From NCBI RefSeq assembly GCF_003255815.1, contig NC_037670.1, forward strand, positions 33,593,489 to 33,657,488: DNA of 64,000 nt, written 5' to 3'. Positions within the stretch are counted from its first letter, which is position 1. Each line of letters starts with the position of its first letter. Below are positions 47,614-60,690 of this stretch, one piece after another. Below the pieces are notes generated by a model, which was given only the letters and a program-made list of their open reading frames with translations, was not told where the DNA came from and did no database searches. The position numbers and the translations under genes were made by a program. The DNA is from Theropithecus gelada (taxonomy: Eukaryota > Chordata > Mammalia > Primates > Cercopithecidae).

Positions 47614-49694
47614 CTAGAGATATTCATGCCCCAATATGAGAAATGTGTGTATACATTAAAAGAAAGTGTAAAGGAATAAAGGAACAAAGTGGAAAGAAAA
47701 AAATGGAGCCAGGAAAGAAGCTAAAACACATATATTGCAAAACATGTGTCTTTGATAAAGATGAGCTACATCTGTAGCTTCCTGGCATCCAGGTAAAAAG
47801 ATAAAGCAGATAATTGAATCGTGAGCTAACTGAGGGCTGAGTGGTCACCGTGAGAAGTACTGAACTCCTAGAGGAGAGACCGTAGACACAGGATGTCATC
47901 CCAACAGCCTATTCCCTGGACTGAGATGCCATACACAGGGAGCACTTTGGAAAGGGAGGAAAATGATTGATCCTTGAATAAGAACTACTGGGTCAGAGGA
48001 GAAATATGGATATTAGCATGAAAAGATAGAACAGTCAATTGATTAGGGATGCTGGGTTTTCAGCCTTGATCGCTCCAGATTCCCTCTCCAGCCTCCTCCA
48101 CACTGCTCTGTACCCTAGGAGGCAGGCCTCTTAGGATGGTTTTCATGGATTCCCCATGCTCCCTCACTTCTGGTTGATACAGATAATGGCAGATGTCTAC
48201 AGGAACTCAGCTGTCTACCTGCCAGGCCATGGGTTGGCTATGGCTATATTCCTCTACCAAAGTCCCCAGCTCCTGCCAGGCCCCCCTCACCTACAGCTAA
48301 AGTCAAAGCAACATCACTCTGAGGGTGGTGACATTTCCCTACTTTGGTTAGCTCTAAAGTGCATCACCCCTTTGGTGGGTTCCCTGCCCTCATCCTTGTA
48401 AATGGTTCCATCTGTTTCCTGTCAGTTCCCTGACTGATTCACCAGATTAAGACTTGAGGGTAAGGAGAGTGACTATATTAACACATCAAAGGAAAGAATG
48501 TGAATGTAGTAAAGAGCAGTCAACACCTAAAGCCAGTAAAGGGAAAGCTAGAGGTACAAATAGGAGCATCATATCCCTTGCCCTGCCTGGGACACAGTAT
48601 TTTACTCCTGGGCCCTGTTAACCTGCAGGACAGGAGAAGGATGGAAGCACAGGCTACCATGGTTTGGTTCTACTAGATTAGCTATCAAGGTCTTCCAACT
48701 TGGATTTCTCTTTGATTTCTTTCTAATAATTATTTGCCTGTACATGTACATTTACCTACTGGAAGAGATGGGTTGGTTAGTAAGCATCAATATTTGAAAA
48801 ACTTGTTAGCTATATCCTCACTGTAAACAAAGTATCTTTCCAGTGTTCCCCCTGCCTCTGCAGCTTCAGGTGAACATACATCCTAAAGCTGGTATCACCA
48901 CTGATGTGTCTATAGTTCAGGTTTCTGCATCAGCAAGTTCAAAATCATGGTGACATGACAATCCTGCAGTGACCTGGTTCAAGTGTTTCCTACTTCATGG
49001 AAACACCCTCTTTATTCATCATAGTAGCTTCAGGACTGACCTTTAGATCAGGGATGCTTTATTTTCCATACACTTACCTTGCCCTAAATCCCTTTGTGAC
49101 AGACACTGCTTTGCCTACCCAGTATCCCTTCCTTTCTAATATAATCCTGATTAAATGTGCAATGTACCAACTTAAAACATGCCTTTCCAGATTGCCTTAG
49201 CTATGTGACCTAGTCCTTCTCAACCACATATAAGCAAATATGGACTCAATACAATTTCCAGGAAAGTTTTTACTTTCCTGATAACAAAAGACTAAATCAG
49301 CTGTGCTTATGCCCTCTGCCCACCTTCCCTTGAATGACTGGAGGAGGAGCTCTTTTCTTTCAATCATGAGGGTGAAAACTACAGGCTAATGATAGCAGAG
49401 CAAGAAGCTAGGAAGAAGCTCAGGTGCTTGATGACTTTCTTGAGCAGCTGATTAGCCCTGGTTACTGAGTTTACTCTTCTTTTAAAAGCAGAGAAAGAAA
49501 ACCCTATTGAGATAAGCTTCTAGAGTTGAGTTTCTATGACATGAAGCCAAATGCAGTCTTAACTGATACCCCTTCTTAATCTCAAGTCCCTCATGTCATT
49601 CTGTTTAAACATACATGCTAAGAACCTGAAGTCATGCATCCTCTGTTGTATGGGAGTAAGTAGGTTGTTATAAAAATATTCAGTGCAATAAATG

Positions 49695-50034
49695 GAATGT
49701 TTATGTCTCACCAAAATTATGTTGAAATCCTAACCCCCATTGTAATGTTATTATGGGGTCAGGCCTTTGGAAGGTGATTAGTTCTTGAGAATGGAACCCT
49801 CATAAATGGAATTAGTGCCCTTATAAAAGGAACCCCATAAAGCTCCCTCCCCCATCCCACCATGTGAAAACATAGCAAGAAGGTGACATCTGCAACCCAA
49901 AAGAGAGCCTTCAGCAGAACCTGACCAAGCTGAACCGTGATCTTGGACTTCCAGCCTCCAGAACTGTAAGAAATGAGTGCTTGTTGTACAAGCCACTATG
50001 GTATTCTGTTAAAGCAGCACAAATTGACCCAGAC
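49695..50034 (+). mobile_element. MLT1-type LTR (ERVL-MaLR)
   Basis: 'atgttgaaatcctaaccccc', 'ccttataaaaggaaccccat', 'gacttccagcctccagaact' in MLT1 order, ending near 'aattgacccagaca'. Confidence 0.75.
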
Positions 50035-50106
50035 ACTCAATCTACACCTATGATCCTGGAAACTTGCAAATGAATAGCACTGAATGACAGTATAATGGTG
50101 TTGACA

Positions 50107-50400
50107 GGCCAGGCACGGTGGCTTACGCCTGTAATCCCAGCACTTTGGGAGGCCAAGGTGGGCAGATCACGAGGTCAGGAGATCGAGACCATCCTGGCTA
50201 ACATGGTGAAACCCTGTATCAACTAAAAATATAAAAAATTAGCCAGGCATGGTGGCGGGTGCCTGTAGTCCCAGCTACTCGGGAGGCTGGGGTAGGAGAA
50301 TGGCGTGAACCCGGGAGGCAGAGCTTGCAGTGAGCCGAGATAGCGCCACTGCAGTCCAGCCTGGGGGACACAGCAAGACTTCCATCTCAAAAAAAAGAAA
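50107..50400 (+). mobile_element. Alu with target-site duplication
   Basis: Sense Alu flanked by aatggtgttgaca (about 50094-50106) and aatagtgttgaca (50401-50413), one mismatch. Confidence 0.95.
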
Positions 50401-52539
50401 AATAGTGTTGACAGAAATAAAAGAACAAAAGATGTATGTTATTATGAAATTATGAAGAATATTATTGACTTCAGTATTGCTACCTCCCCTTGGATATAAT
50501 AAGGTCACACATAAGAAAACACAGATATAGATAAGCCAGTAAAAACAGTCTGACAAAGTTCCAGGAAATGGCTCTTTCGAAACATGGGACAGCTGCCAAA
50601 CCAAAAAAAAAAGGAAATTAAAATCCTTCAAAACAATTTTATGGATTTAAGCTCTGCAAAAACATTGGGGGAGCATGTGAAATTATATGGAATTATTCTG
50701 ATACTCAGCCTCTTTTATTGTGCACTTTATGAAAGAATAATCAATAAAACATCTGTCATAATTACATAAAATTTAAAAAGCAGATCCACTTAACGTGGCC
50801 AAAATAAACTAAATGTATTTTAAATCCATGTCTCTGAACTGAAGCTACAGAAGTGAGGAGATGTTGAATCCCATTTAATAAAAGGAAATACCTTTTTATA
50901 CTAGCAATTTGAGAATTTTACCTAAGTAAAAAGAGACTCTAGAATGAATATTAAGCTTACAGTTCTAAAAGCATCCATTTAAATTGATTAGAACACTGGG
51001 AAATTATCCACTGGCTAAATAAGATTTCCAGAAGGAATACTATTGAAAATGTTTTTTACATCCCTTAGGAAAAACAGGGAAAATAAACAGAGGGCATATC
51101 TCTAATTAACTATATGTACCCCTTGGGTTTCCAAAAACAAGCTCTAATATAATTTGATTCTTTATCCTTACCAATGGGAAGTCAAGCATAAAACCATGTG
51201 CAAGCACCGCATGATGTGGCATAGGAAAGAAAACATTAATCATAGACATTTCTATCACTTTTTGATAGACGAAAATCCATGTTTCTATTAGCAGATACAA
51301 ATAGATCAGTCTGTACCCTTATTACTTTTCTAGTTGGTGCCCGAAATCCCTTAAAGATTGACTATTTGGGGTGAAGGTTTTGCGTATTCAGAAGCTCTCT
51401 GTTAAAATACAAATTCTTTCAGAGGGCAAACATTAAGCCACATTCAAGGACAGTCGTAATCACTCTAGTGAGAAGCAGCTCATAAAAACCCTCATGGCGA
51501 CTGGGATTTAAATGCATTTTGACAGGAAAGTGGAAGAAAGCATCAAGAGCAGAATCCATGCTACTGTCACGACCTGAGAGAAATTTGGTGGAGTCGAGGA
51601 AGGCAGTAGAGGACATTGAATGCTAAGTAGCAGGAGGATGACAGAGACAAATTCTGAATCATTGACAGGTGAGCATAGCTTTTGGAAACAAGTATTACCT
51701 ATTCAGTAAGATTTTTATTAAAAATCCAGCTTTAAGATATCAAAAATAAGGCCCTGAGATACTCTAAATTCATCATGATTAGTAGAAAAATAAAGAACGG
51801 AATATGTTATGAAAGTGCAAAAAGCAGGAAAGATTTAAATACATCTATCTACATTCAATATTCAAAATGTATTTTTGTGAATCCAGTATTTCATAGATTT
51901 TGTTTCATTTGATACACCAGGAATATCTCAAATGAAAGTATATAAAACAGGAATTATCTCAAATGAAGAAGTTGAGTTTTCAGGCCAAAAGCTGGCAAAG
52001 GTTGCCATGCAGTCTTCAGGCTCATTGACCAAGAGCCCTTTCCTCCACCTGAAACATTCCCTGAAGATCCCGTAAATAAATACAGGTAAATAAACTTGAC
52101 TGTATGGACTTCATAAGTGTCTTCTTATATCAATTTATATGCATGTTTTAAAGTTTTATATTGTACAGTGTGCAGTTATATCCTTTTTAAGTATGATGTG
52201 TAATCATTTAATAAAAGGTCTATTAATTCCCTATTATGTCATATGATTTGTAGGAGGTATTTTGATCAATTTTATTTATAATGGTCAAAAGTGGCAAAAT
52301 CCTGGCCTCTGTGGAGTCCTGCTGGGACAATATGAAGCAAGCCACGGATGGCTTAGAATAGAAACTGGAAGGAAGCTACATTGGGCTTCCTGCTATCTGA
52401 ATCACCAAGTTCAGGAACTAAGTATTTACTAGTCTTGAGTACTTATTAGTTCAATTCAGACTAACAGGAAGCCATTGATGAGAAAGTAGATGGAACAGAA
52501 ATCAATGTAGGCTGCTTTTGGAGGGACTTTTCATCCCTC

Positions 52540-52735
52540 GTGGAGAGGCATTTCAGCATAATGATTACAAACATGGACTTCAGTTAGAGCCAGAGTGTTT
52601 GAAACCCACTTCTACTACGTACCCATTTGTGCCTGTTTCTTCAACCATAAATAGGGATTATGCTGGTACTTATTTGTTGCAAATATTAAATGAGTTAACA
52701 TACAAAGAGCATTTAGACCAGCACATAGGCATAAT
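52540..52735 (+). repeat. MIR, sense
   Basis: 'agcataatgattacaaacat', 'gacttcagttagagccagag', 'attaaatgagttaacataca' fit a diverged MIR. Confidence 0.75.
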
Positions 52736-52999
52736 CGTGTATTAGCTTTATTATTATAGAAGCCAAGAATATTTTAGACAAAAGCAAGGGTGAAGCAGAG
52801 ATCAGGTCGTGCCCAAGCCTAATTTGCTGATTCTGAGAAGGGACTAGATAGCATCAAGAAACATGAAGATAGTGGCACTGAGGATTTTTTAGCTTTGAAG
52901 TTATGTAAGAGGAATACTAATCATTCCTTAATGTGGAACTATCCAAGAGATATTACCCTAATTTAAATTTCAGTTATAAACTGGTTTGATGATGGCCTT

Positions 53000-53543
53000 T
53001 GGAATAGAGGACGTGTGTGCGTGCACATATTGAAATAAGCATCTTCTAAGTGAAAACAAAACTGTGAAAACAGCCTCCCAGGGAGTAGGCTGGAGTTGAA
53101 GTGCACAGTGTTGGTGATCCACCGAGACCCTTCAGACCCCTTTTACCATTTTTGTGCACCTCTCTACTCTTGCTCCCAATGGCCAGCCCTTCTTTAGAAG
53201 ACTTCCCTCAGTCTAATGAAGCTGCTTCCCACGCCCATCCCTTGCACATGTTGATTCAGAAATGCTTGCAACTTTACCTCTGTCTGGATGGTGCTTAGCT
53301 GCTGTGCAGAGGAGTATGAAAGCCAAGCTCCCCTGCCTCACGTTATTCTCTAAGTTCCCGTGTGAGATAAGGCCACGCCTATCTTCCACAGGACTTTTGT
53401 CCAATATTGCTCCTTGTTTGGCTTCCTCTCCTTCCCTATTCTTCCTTTGTTTCCTTACTGATTTCCCTTGGGAGGAAAATAATAAATAACAAATCACTTG
53501 CACATGAATCGTTGTCTCAGGGTCTGCTTCTGGGGAACCCAGC
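53000..53543 (+). mobile_element. Possible ancient LTR, unassigned
   Basis: The end, 'gtctcagggtctgcttctgg' plus 'ggaaccca' after 'aataaataacaaatcact', resembles the 3' end of an old ERVL-class LTR. The left limit is unclear. Confidence 0.35.
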
Positions 53544-53879
53544 TGCTATGATCTGAATGTTTGTGTTCCCTCAAGATCCGTATGTGAAAATCCTACCCCC
53601 AAGGTGATGGTTTTAGAAAATGGGGCTTTTAGGAAGTGATTAATGCACTTAGTATACTTATAAAAGAGACCCCAGAGAGCTGGCTAGCTTCGTCTATGTG
53701 AGAACACGGCAAGGCGGCACCATCCGTGAACCAGGAAGTGGGCCCTCTCGAGACACAGAATCTGCCCGTTTCTGGATCTCAGACTTCCCAGCCTCCAGAA
53801 CTGTGAAAAATAAAATTCCATTTTTATAAGCCTCCCAGTTGATGGTATTTTGTTATAGCAGCCCAAACAGACTAACACA
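53544..53879 (+). mobile_element. MLT1-type LTR, same type as the one at 49695
   Basis: 'tatgatctgaatgtttgtgt', 'cccagcctccagaactgtga', 'ttgttatagcagcccaaaca' and the end 'gactaacaca'. Solo, no viral genes. Confidence 0.78.
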
Positions 53880-54129
53880 CTGACAAGACAGAAGTGAAGA
53901 TACTTTTTGTCTTATTTTATAATAAGTGATTAGTAATTAAGGCACACTCTGGGATCAGGAAATCTGAATTCAAATCTTGCCCTTAGCTGTGCTAACTTCT
54001 ATGAGCCTGCTTCCTATCTTTGAATGTTTTCAGTTTAAGTAGTATTTTATTTCTTATTGATACAACCAATACAACCAAGAACTGTCTTAGATTTTGTGTT
54101 ACCTAGGTAGAAGAATGAACCAACATTTG

Positions 54130-54290
54130 CCAAACACTGGGCACAGAGCTAGGTTCCACTGATGTGTGATCGTCTAATCTTCACAACAACCAGAAGGAAC
54201 ATGTGTGCCCATCCCTGTTTCACAGTGAGGAGTTTGAGGATCAGCAAAGTAATTTGTCCAATATTAAACTGAATGAGTATTTAAATGCAG
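54130..54290 (-). repeat. MIR, antisense
   Basis: 'ccaaacactgggcacagagc', 'aatcttcacaacaaccagaa', 'gtttcacagtgaggag'. Confidence 0.65.
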
Positions 54291-55269
54291 GGAGGCTTAT
54301 ATGGAACATAGAATTATAAAAAGAATCACAAAAAAGATAAAAATTCCATTATATCTAACTTAATTATATAAAGATAATCTCTATGCAAATTTGCAAAGTT
54401 GACTGCAATTAAAAGTTGAGGAAGTGCAAAGATATATGAAGGATATAGGATGTCTCACTAAACGTCCTACAATTCAAGATTGCAAGGAAGAGAGAGGAAA
54501 AAAGGAGCAGATGAAGAATGAATCACTATAGGTGGCTGGAAGGAAAATCAAAGAAGGGTGACAGGAGGTAACCCTCACTGTTAAAATATGGTGGGAAGTC
54601 AAATGAATGAAGTCAAGGAACCACTGGAGGAATGAAGAGAAACTTCTAAGGAAAATAGTGGTGAACATCATTTTCCCGAGATAGGGACCAGGAAAAACCC
54701 TCTGCAAGTTCCAATTAGCATGATTGCCAAGGTAAACTGAACAAGAACTCAAGTGTGTTAGTCCAGGTCCTCTAAGAAGCCAACACCTAGAACAGGATCA
54801 AACATGCAAGGAACTGATTAGAAGGAATGCCTGTGTAAAAGGAAATAGTGGGTAGAGCAATAAGACTCCATCACAAGCCTAATCTCAAGCAAAGAGAGAA
54901 GACTGCATGGAAGCATCGCAGAAATACAGTGCAGTCTAACGAAGGTTCAACAAAGTTAGCGAAAGTCATTGAGCCTAAGTGGACACTGGTAGGAGTCCCA
55001 TGGCTCTATGAATACGTCTGCCTTTGTATCCCCACTACACTGCATCACTGGCAAGGAGCAGCCCATGGGAGGAATAGCCTCAAGCCTCAGCAGATGTACC
55101 CATGCATTTCAAAACTTAGTAGCTGGTGCCATAGACCAATTACAAATGGCCTTCTACTGTGCCCTGTTATGTCTGGGAGGTGCATTCTCATGGCTTCTTT
55201 ATCAAGTTTCCAAAAAGTCTTTGTTTGAAAGCTACACGGCAACATCCCTTTTATTCTCAATGTTTCACA

Positions 55270-55500
55270 GAAAAATAATGCATCTAGTCACCTTTTATTG
55301 AGCACTCATGTGCAGCAATCACTGTGCTAAGCACTTTATATATTTTTTCTTTTACAGTCCTCACAGCACATGAGGAAGATATTATTCCCACTTTACAAAT
55401 GAAGAGTCCAAAGCTTGAAGAGGTTAAAGAACTTCCTCAATAATGCAAAGATAGTAAGGGGTAATGCCAGGATTCAACTCAGACACACTGACTGCTGTTG
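55270..55500 (-). repeat. MIR, antisense
   Basis: 'ttttattgagcactcatgtg', 'cactgtgctaagcactttat', 'agtaaggggtaatgccagga'. Confidence 0.85.
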
Positions 55501-55529
55501 CAGATCTCCATGTTGTAACTCATAACAAC

Positions 55530-55645
55530 AACACCAACTATGCTATTGGGTAGGATTGTTGTGAATATTCATTGAAATCATTCATATAAAGGCCCATCAC
55601 ACCTTGCCTGTCCAGGTAGTAAGAGCTCAAGGAATGTTATGATTA
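55530..55645 (+). repeat. MIR 3' fragment, sense, facing the previous MIR
   Basis: 'ggattgttgtgaatattcat' and 'aagagctcaaggaatgttat' are MIR 3'-half words. Confidence 0.6.
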
Positions 55646-56071
55646 TTCAGCAGTTGTGCCAAGATGCAGATCCAGCTCTGATTGATGCCAGTATCTGTGC
55701 TCTTGGCCACTGATGCTGAACAGCCTCAGTGTAACTTCAGTGTTTCCATCAGACAGTATTAGGAACAGCTGAAAGGCATTAAAAAAGAAAGAGGAGGACT
55801 GGAACTAAACATTTTTTCAAGAATTAGTTTCAGTCACACAGATAGAATTCAATGATAGGAGATAATTGAAATGTAAGGAATGACTTCCTTTGATTCCCTG
55901 AGGAAGGAAGTCACACAGGTGTGACCCATTTACTACCTCTTCATAAACAGAAATCTGTCAGATTTATAAGACTAAGTGCCAATGGGAGAAAACAGAAAAA
56001 ATGTGTTTGCAGAACACATCTGGATTTCTGCTTATGACTAAGATAGGGTAACAGAAACAAGGTTTACCCTC

Positions 56072-56436
56072 TAATATGGTTTGGCTCTGCATCTCCGTCC
56101 AAATCTCATGTCAAATTATAATCTCCAGTGTTGGAAGAGGAGCCTGATGGGAGGTGATTGGATCATGGAGGTGGATTTCTCCCTTGCTATTCTTGTAATA
56201 GTGAGTTCTCATGAGATCTGGTTGTTAAGTGCGTAGCACCTCCCCCTTCTTTCCCTTCCTCCTGCTGTGAACATATCAAGACATGCCTGCTTCCCCTTCC
56301 CCTATGATTGTAAGTTTCCTGAGGCCTCCCCAGCTATGCTTCCTGTACAACCTGTGGAACTGTGAGCTAATTAAACTTTTCTTTATAAATTACTCAGTTT
56401 TATATATTTATTTATAGCAGTGCAAGAACTAATACA
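56072..56436 (+). mobile_element. MST/MLT1A-type solo LTR with exact 5-bp duplication
   Basis: Starts taatatggtttggctctgca and ends aactaataca. Flanked by ccctc at 56067-56071 and 56437-56441, the 5-bp duplication expected of ERVL-MaLR. No internal region. Confidence 0.88.
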
Positions 56437-57799
56437 CCCTCCCACTAGAAACAACTAAAAAATCAGAAAAAAAGAAAATGAAACAATGGTTTTTCAATTG
56501 GATTCTAGCAACACAGGGCAGTGTTCCCTGAGAGTGGGAAAACAAATAAAATGAGTCCTATGAGTGCCCCAGATTACTGCCTGAAGAGAGGAAACCCAAG
56601 TGGAGCCTCATGGTCAACCAGAGTTAAGAAGCTGGAGTTGGTCATCTGGAAAAACCAAGGCAGCCGGAATTTGCAGAGAAGAATGCTGAAGAAAGGGAGC
56701 TTCATAGAGAACTCCAGTGATCTGCAGACAGTCCCCCTCATGTCTCCAGCTTAATAATGTTCACTGCATGCTTGTGAGGCAAAGGTTGATGGATAGGCAA
56801 AGAACCACCTAAAAGGAACAAAGGAAGCAAATACTGGAGCTCAAACAAGACAGGGAATAGTTCAGGTGTCTTCCAGCCACAGTGGAAAACCTCATTCATG
56901 AAGCATTGGATAGAGTACTCAGAAGAGTATTGTTTCAGTAATGGGGCAAAATTAGCCCTAAACTAAATGCTGCTCTCCTCCCAAATCACAAAAGCTTAAA
57001 AGTTTGAAAGGCTCAAACTATTTTCATAACTGCATCCCAATAAAACTCAAATATTTACAGGAATACAAAAATATCAATAACCCCAACAAGATAAAATTTA
57101 CAATGAACAACATCCAATCAAATATTACCAGGTACACAAAGAAGCAGAGAAATATGACAACACATAATGAAAGAAAAAAATTAATCAATAGAAATTGATC
57201 CAGAAATGATGGATCTACAACTGATAGAATTAGTAGACAAGGACATTAAAACTATATTGTAACTCTATTTCCATTGTAACTATATTCCATATGCACAAGG
57301 AGGCAGGAGAAAGATGGAACATTTTTAGTAGAGACTTGGATATATTAAAGTGACCCAAATCCAACTTCTAGAAATAAAAAGTACAATGTCTTAAATAAAA
57401 ATTCCATCTGCTGTATGAGATTAACAGCACATTAGACACTATATGGATTCAAAACTATGGATTTTAAAGTATGGATTCGCCCACATTATTGTGTGTATTG
57501 TGTGTTCATTCATTTTATTGCTGAGAAGTATCAATTTGTGACTGTACCACAAAAGAAAAGACTAATGTGAAGACACAGCAATAGAAACTCTCCAAAACGA
57601 AATTGAATAAACAACTGAAAAAAAATGAACAGAGCATCACTTAACTGTGAGACAATCTCAGGCAGCCTAACATACATGTAATTGGAGTTCCCAAAGGATG
57701 GGAGAACATAAAAAAACATTTAAAGAAATAATGGCTGAAGAATTTTTCCAAATGTGATGAAATCCATAAACATATATAGCCAAGAAACTCAACAAACCT

Positions 57800-58482
57800 T
57801 GATATGGTTTGGCTATGTCCCCACCCAGATCTCACCTTGAATTGTAATAACCCCCACGTGTAGTGGGAGGGACCTGGTAGGAGGTAATTGAATCATGAGG
57901 GTGGGTTTTTTCCCTTGCTGTTGTTGTGATAGTGAATAAGTCTCATGAGATCTGATGGTTTTGTAAAGGGGAGTTCCCCGGTACATGCTCTTCTGCCTAT
58001 GCCGTGTAAGATGTGCCTTTGCTCCTCCTTTGCTTTCCACCATGATTGTGAAGCCTCACCAGCCATGTAGAATTGTGAGTTAAACCTCTTTTCTTTATAA
58101 ATTACCCATTCTTGGGTATGTTTTTTGGTTTTTTTTTTTTTTTTTTTGAGACAGAGTCTCGCATTGTCACCCAGGCTGGAATGCAGTGGTGAGATCTCGG
58201 CTCACTGCAAGCTCTGCCTCCCAGGTTCACGCCATTCTCCTGCTTCAGCCTCCCGAGTAGCTGGGACCACAGGCGCCTGCCACCGCACCCAGCTAATTTT
58301 TTTTTTTTTTATTTTTTTTTAGTAGAGATGGGGTTTCACCATGTTAGCCAGGATGGTCTCGATCTCCTGACCTCGTGATCCACCCACCTCGGCCTCCCAA
58401 AGCGCTGGGATTGCAGGTGTGAGCCACCATGCCCAGCCACTCGGGTATGTCTTTATTAGCAGTGTGAGAATGGACTAATACA
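57800..58482 (+). mobile_element. MST-type solo LTR carrying an Alu
   Basis: Starts tgatatggtttggctatgtc, resumes after the Alu with 'cgggtatgtctttattagca' and ends 'ggactaataca'. Flanks aacct/aaccc. Confidence 0.9.
58125..58438 (-). mobile_element. Alu inside the MST LTR
   Basis: Antisense AluY-like copy; the LTR word gggtatgt is repeated on both sides as part of its duplication. A second T-run (58299-58320) lies in its middle. Confidence 0.93.
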
Positions 58483-58559
58483 AACCCCAAGCACAGAAAA
58501 AAGCATCTTATAGTACAATGCAAACAAATTTAGAATGGAATGATTACACAAGCACAAAC

Positions 58560-59705
58560 GTTACTTAGATTTTCAGTCTCCATTGATGATATCACCCTCT
58601 TCCACCACGTTAGCTTGTTCTCATCTCTGTTTCATCTGGATTCCTCAAAACCAATCAATCACTAAATCCTATGGAATTTACTTCTGAAATATCCTTAAAA
58701 TCGGGCACTTTTCTCCCCTTCTATTAACATTACTTCGGGCCTTCATTATTTCTTTCACTTTAATATAAATCTTTTATTAAAATGAAACATGCATATAGAA
58801 AGATACATAAATTGTAAGTATAAAACTTAATTTTTTTTACAAAGTGAATACACCTATGTAAACACCACCTAATCAATATGTAGAACTTTTCTCTTATCCC
58901 ACATGACTCCCTGGTGTCACTTACCAATAATTACCTGTGTCCCCAAAAGATAACCATTATTCAGCAACCAAACACCACAGATTAGTTTTGGCAGCTTTTT
59001 GAACTTCATGTAAGTTTAAATTAATTTTGAAGTAGAATTATACAATATATAATCTTGTGTCTGGCTTCTTTAACTCTTTTTTTTTTGCAAAATTTATCCC
59101 TGTTATTAGGAGTAGTAACAATATCCATATTTCTTTGCTGTGTATGAATGTACCACAGTGCATGTATCCATGGTACGGTTGGTAGGCATGTTTGAGGCCA
59201 TCATGAATAAAGTTGCTGTGAACATACTTGCAAATGTTTCCTGGTACATTTATATTCGCATTTGTTTTGGGTATAAAACTAGGAATGGGATTACTAGATC
59301 AAAGGGTGTGCAGAGGATCAGCATTCACAGATGCTGCCCAACAACTTTCCTAAACGGCTCTTCAATTAACAGTCCAGCGAGTGGTGTATGAGAGTTCCAA
59401 GTATTTCACATCCACTAGGACACCTGACACTGTCAGTTTTTGAAGTTTTACCCATTCTGGTTGTTGGGTAATGATATTCATTGTGGTTTTAATTTGCATT
59501 TCCAGGATGTTAAGCCACATTTCATAAATTTATTGACCATTTTGAAAACCCTGATGTGTGAGGTCTTGCTCAAGTCATTTGACTTTTTTCTTTGGACTGT
59601 CTGTATTTTTCTTAATGAGTTCCAGGAAGATTTTGAAAATATGTAACTTAGGGATATATGTCTTTTAGATTTTTTTCTCATTCTGTGGCTTTTTCAATCT
59701 CTTAA
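58560..59705 (-). mobile_element. L1M 3' region, antisense (first of two)
   Basis: Reversed old L1 3' end: 'catcatgaataaagttgctg', 'attcattgtggttttaattt', 'gacttttttctttggactgt'. The plus-strand frames here are shadows of the decayed element. Confidence 0.75.
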
Positions 59706-60150
59706 TTGGGTTAGTCAGTGTAAAATTTATTACACTACTGACTGCACAAATTTTAAGTGTACAGTTCATTCCCATCATGTCAGAAAATTCTCTCATGCCC
59801 CTTTACCATGACTTATTCTCCCTCTCCTCCAAGCAACACCTGATCCGATTTCTTTGACCCTGGCTTAATTTTTGCTGTTCTCAAGCCTCAATTAAAAGAA
59901 CTGGAAAGTAAGGATTCACCCACATCATTGTGTGTATCAACAGTTCATTTTTTTGCTGAGAAATATTCATTTGTTTGACTGTACCACAAATTTGTTTATC
60001 CATTCACCTACTGAAGGACATGTGGGTTGTTTCAGGTTTAGACTATTACAGATAAAACTGTTATATTCATATATAATTTTTTTATAAATATTTGTTTTTA
60101 TATCCCTCCTTTCCCTAGCAGTGGGATTGCTGGACATAGCCCTCACCCCT

Positions 60151-60443
60151 TTCTTTTTGTGATGGAGTCTTGCTCTGTCATCCAGGCTAGAGTACGGTGG
60201 CATGATCTCGGCTCACTGCAACCTCCACCTCCCAGGTTTAAGCAATTCTAGTGCCTTAGCCTCCCAAGTAGCTGGGATTACAGGCACATGCCACCATGCC
60301 CAGCTAATTTTTGTATTTTTAGTAGAGACGGGGTTTCACCATGTTGGTCCAGGCTGGTCTCGAACTCCTGACCTCAGGCAATCCGCCCACCTCCGCCTCC
60401 CAAAGTGCTGGGATTACAGGCGTCAGCCACCACACGGGGCCCA
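60151..60443 (-). mobile_element. Alu
   Basis: Full-length antisense Alu within the second L1M. Confidence 0.93.
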
Positions 60444-60465
60444 TAGGTGTGTTTATAAGTTTATG

Positions 60466-60690
60466 AGAAATCCCAAACTTTGGGAGGCCAAGGCAGGAGG
60501 ATTGCTTATGCCCAGGAGTTCGAGACCATCCTGCAAAATGACAAAACCCTGTCTCTACAAAAAATACAAAAATTAGCCAGGCTGTAGTTTCAGTTTCTTA
60601 GGAGGCTGATGCAAAAGGACTGATTGAGCTCTGGAGGTCTAGGTTGCACTAAGCCGGAACAAGACCGTGTCTCAAAAAAAGAAAGAAATG
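60466..60690 (+). mobile_element. Diverged Alu fragment (AluJ-like), inverted to its neighbour
   Basis: Starts at 'aatcccaaactttgggaggc' and ends with an A-rich tail after 'gaccgtgtctc'. It has internal deletions and lies about 20 bp from the antisense Alu. Confidence 0.85.

Larger units (their letters stand above)
56465..58520 (+). mobile_element. L1M (or HAL1) 5'/ORF1 region, interrupted twice
   Basis: Sense sequence ('aagaagctggagttggtcat', 'ctgatagaattagtagacaa', 'taacatacatgtaattggag', 'caagaaactcaacaaacc'). About 57460-57550 it is interrupted by a short L1 3'-type piece, and at 57800-58482 by an LTR. Coding capacity is lost. Confidence 0.7.

Noticed and set aside
54848..55301. Two overlapping plus-strand frames (126 and 97 codons)
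   Set aside because: Outside known repeats, but no domain, splice support or codon pattern; the overlap of two frames of similar quality suggests chance.
55270..55645. Possible tRNA gene
   Set aside because: The tRNA-like words are MIR remnants; no cloverleaf or intact A and B boxes at the right spacing.
60202..60576. 124-codon plus-strand frame
   Set aside because: Reads through an antisense Alu and into a second Alu; no gene evidence.
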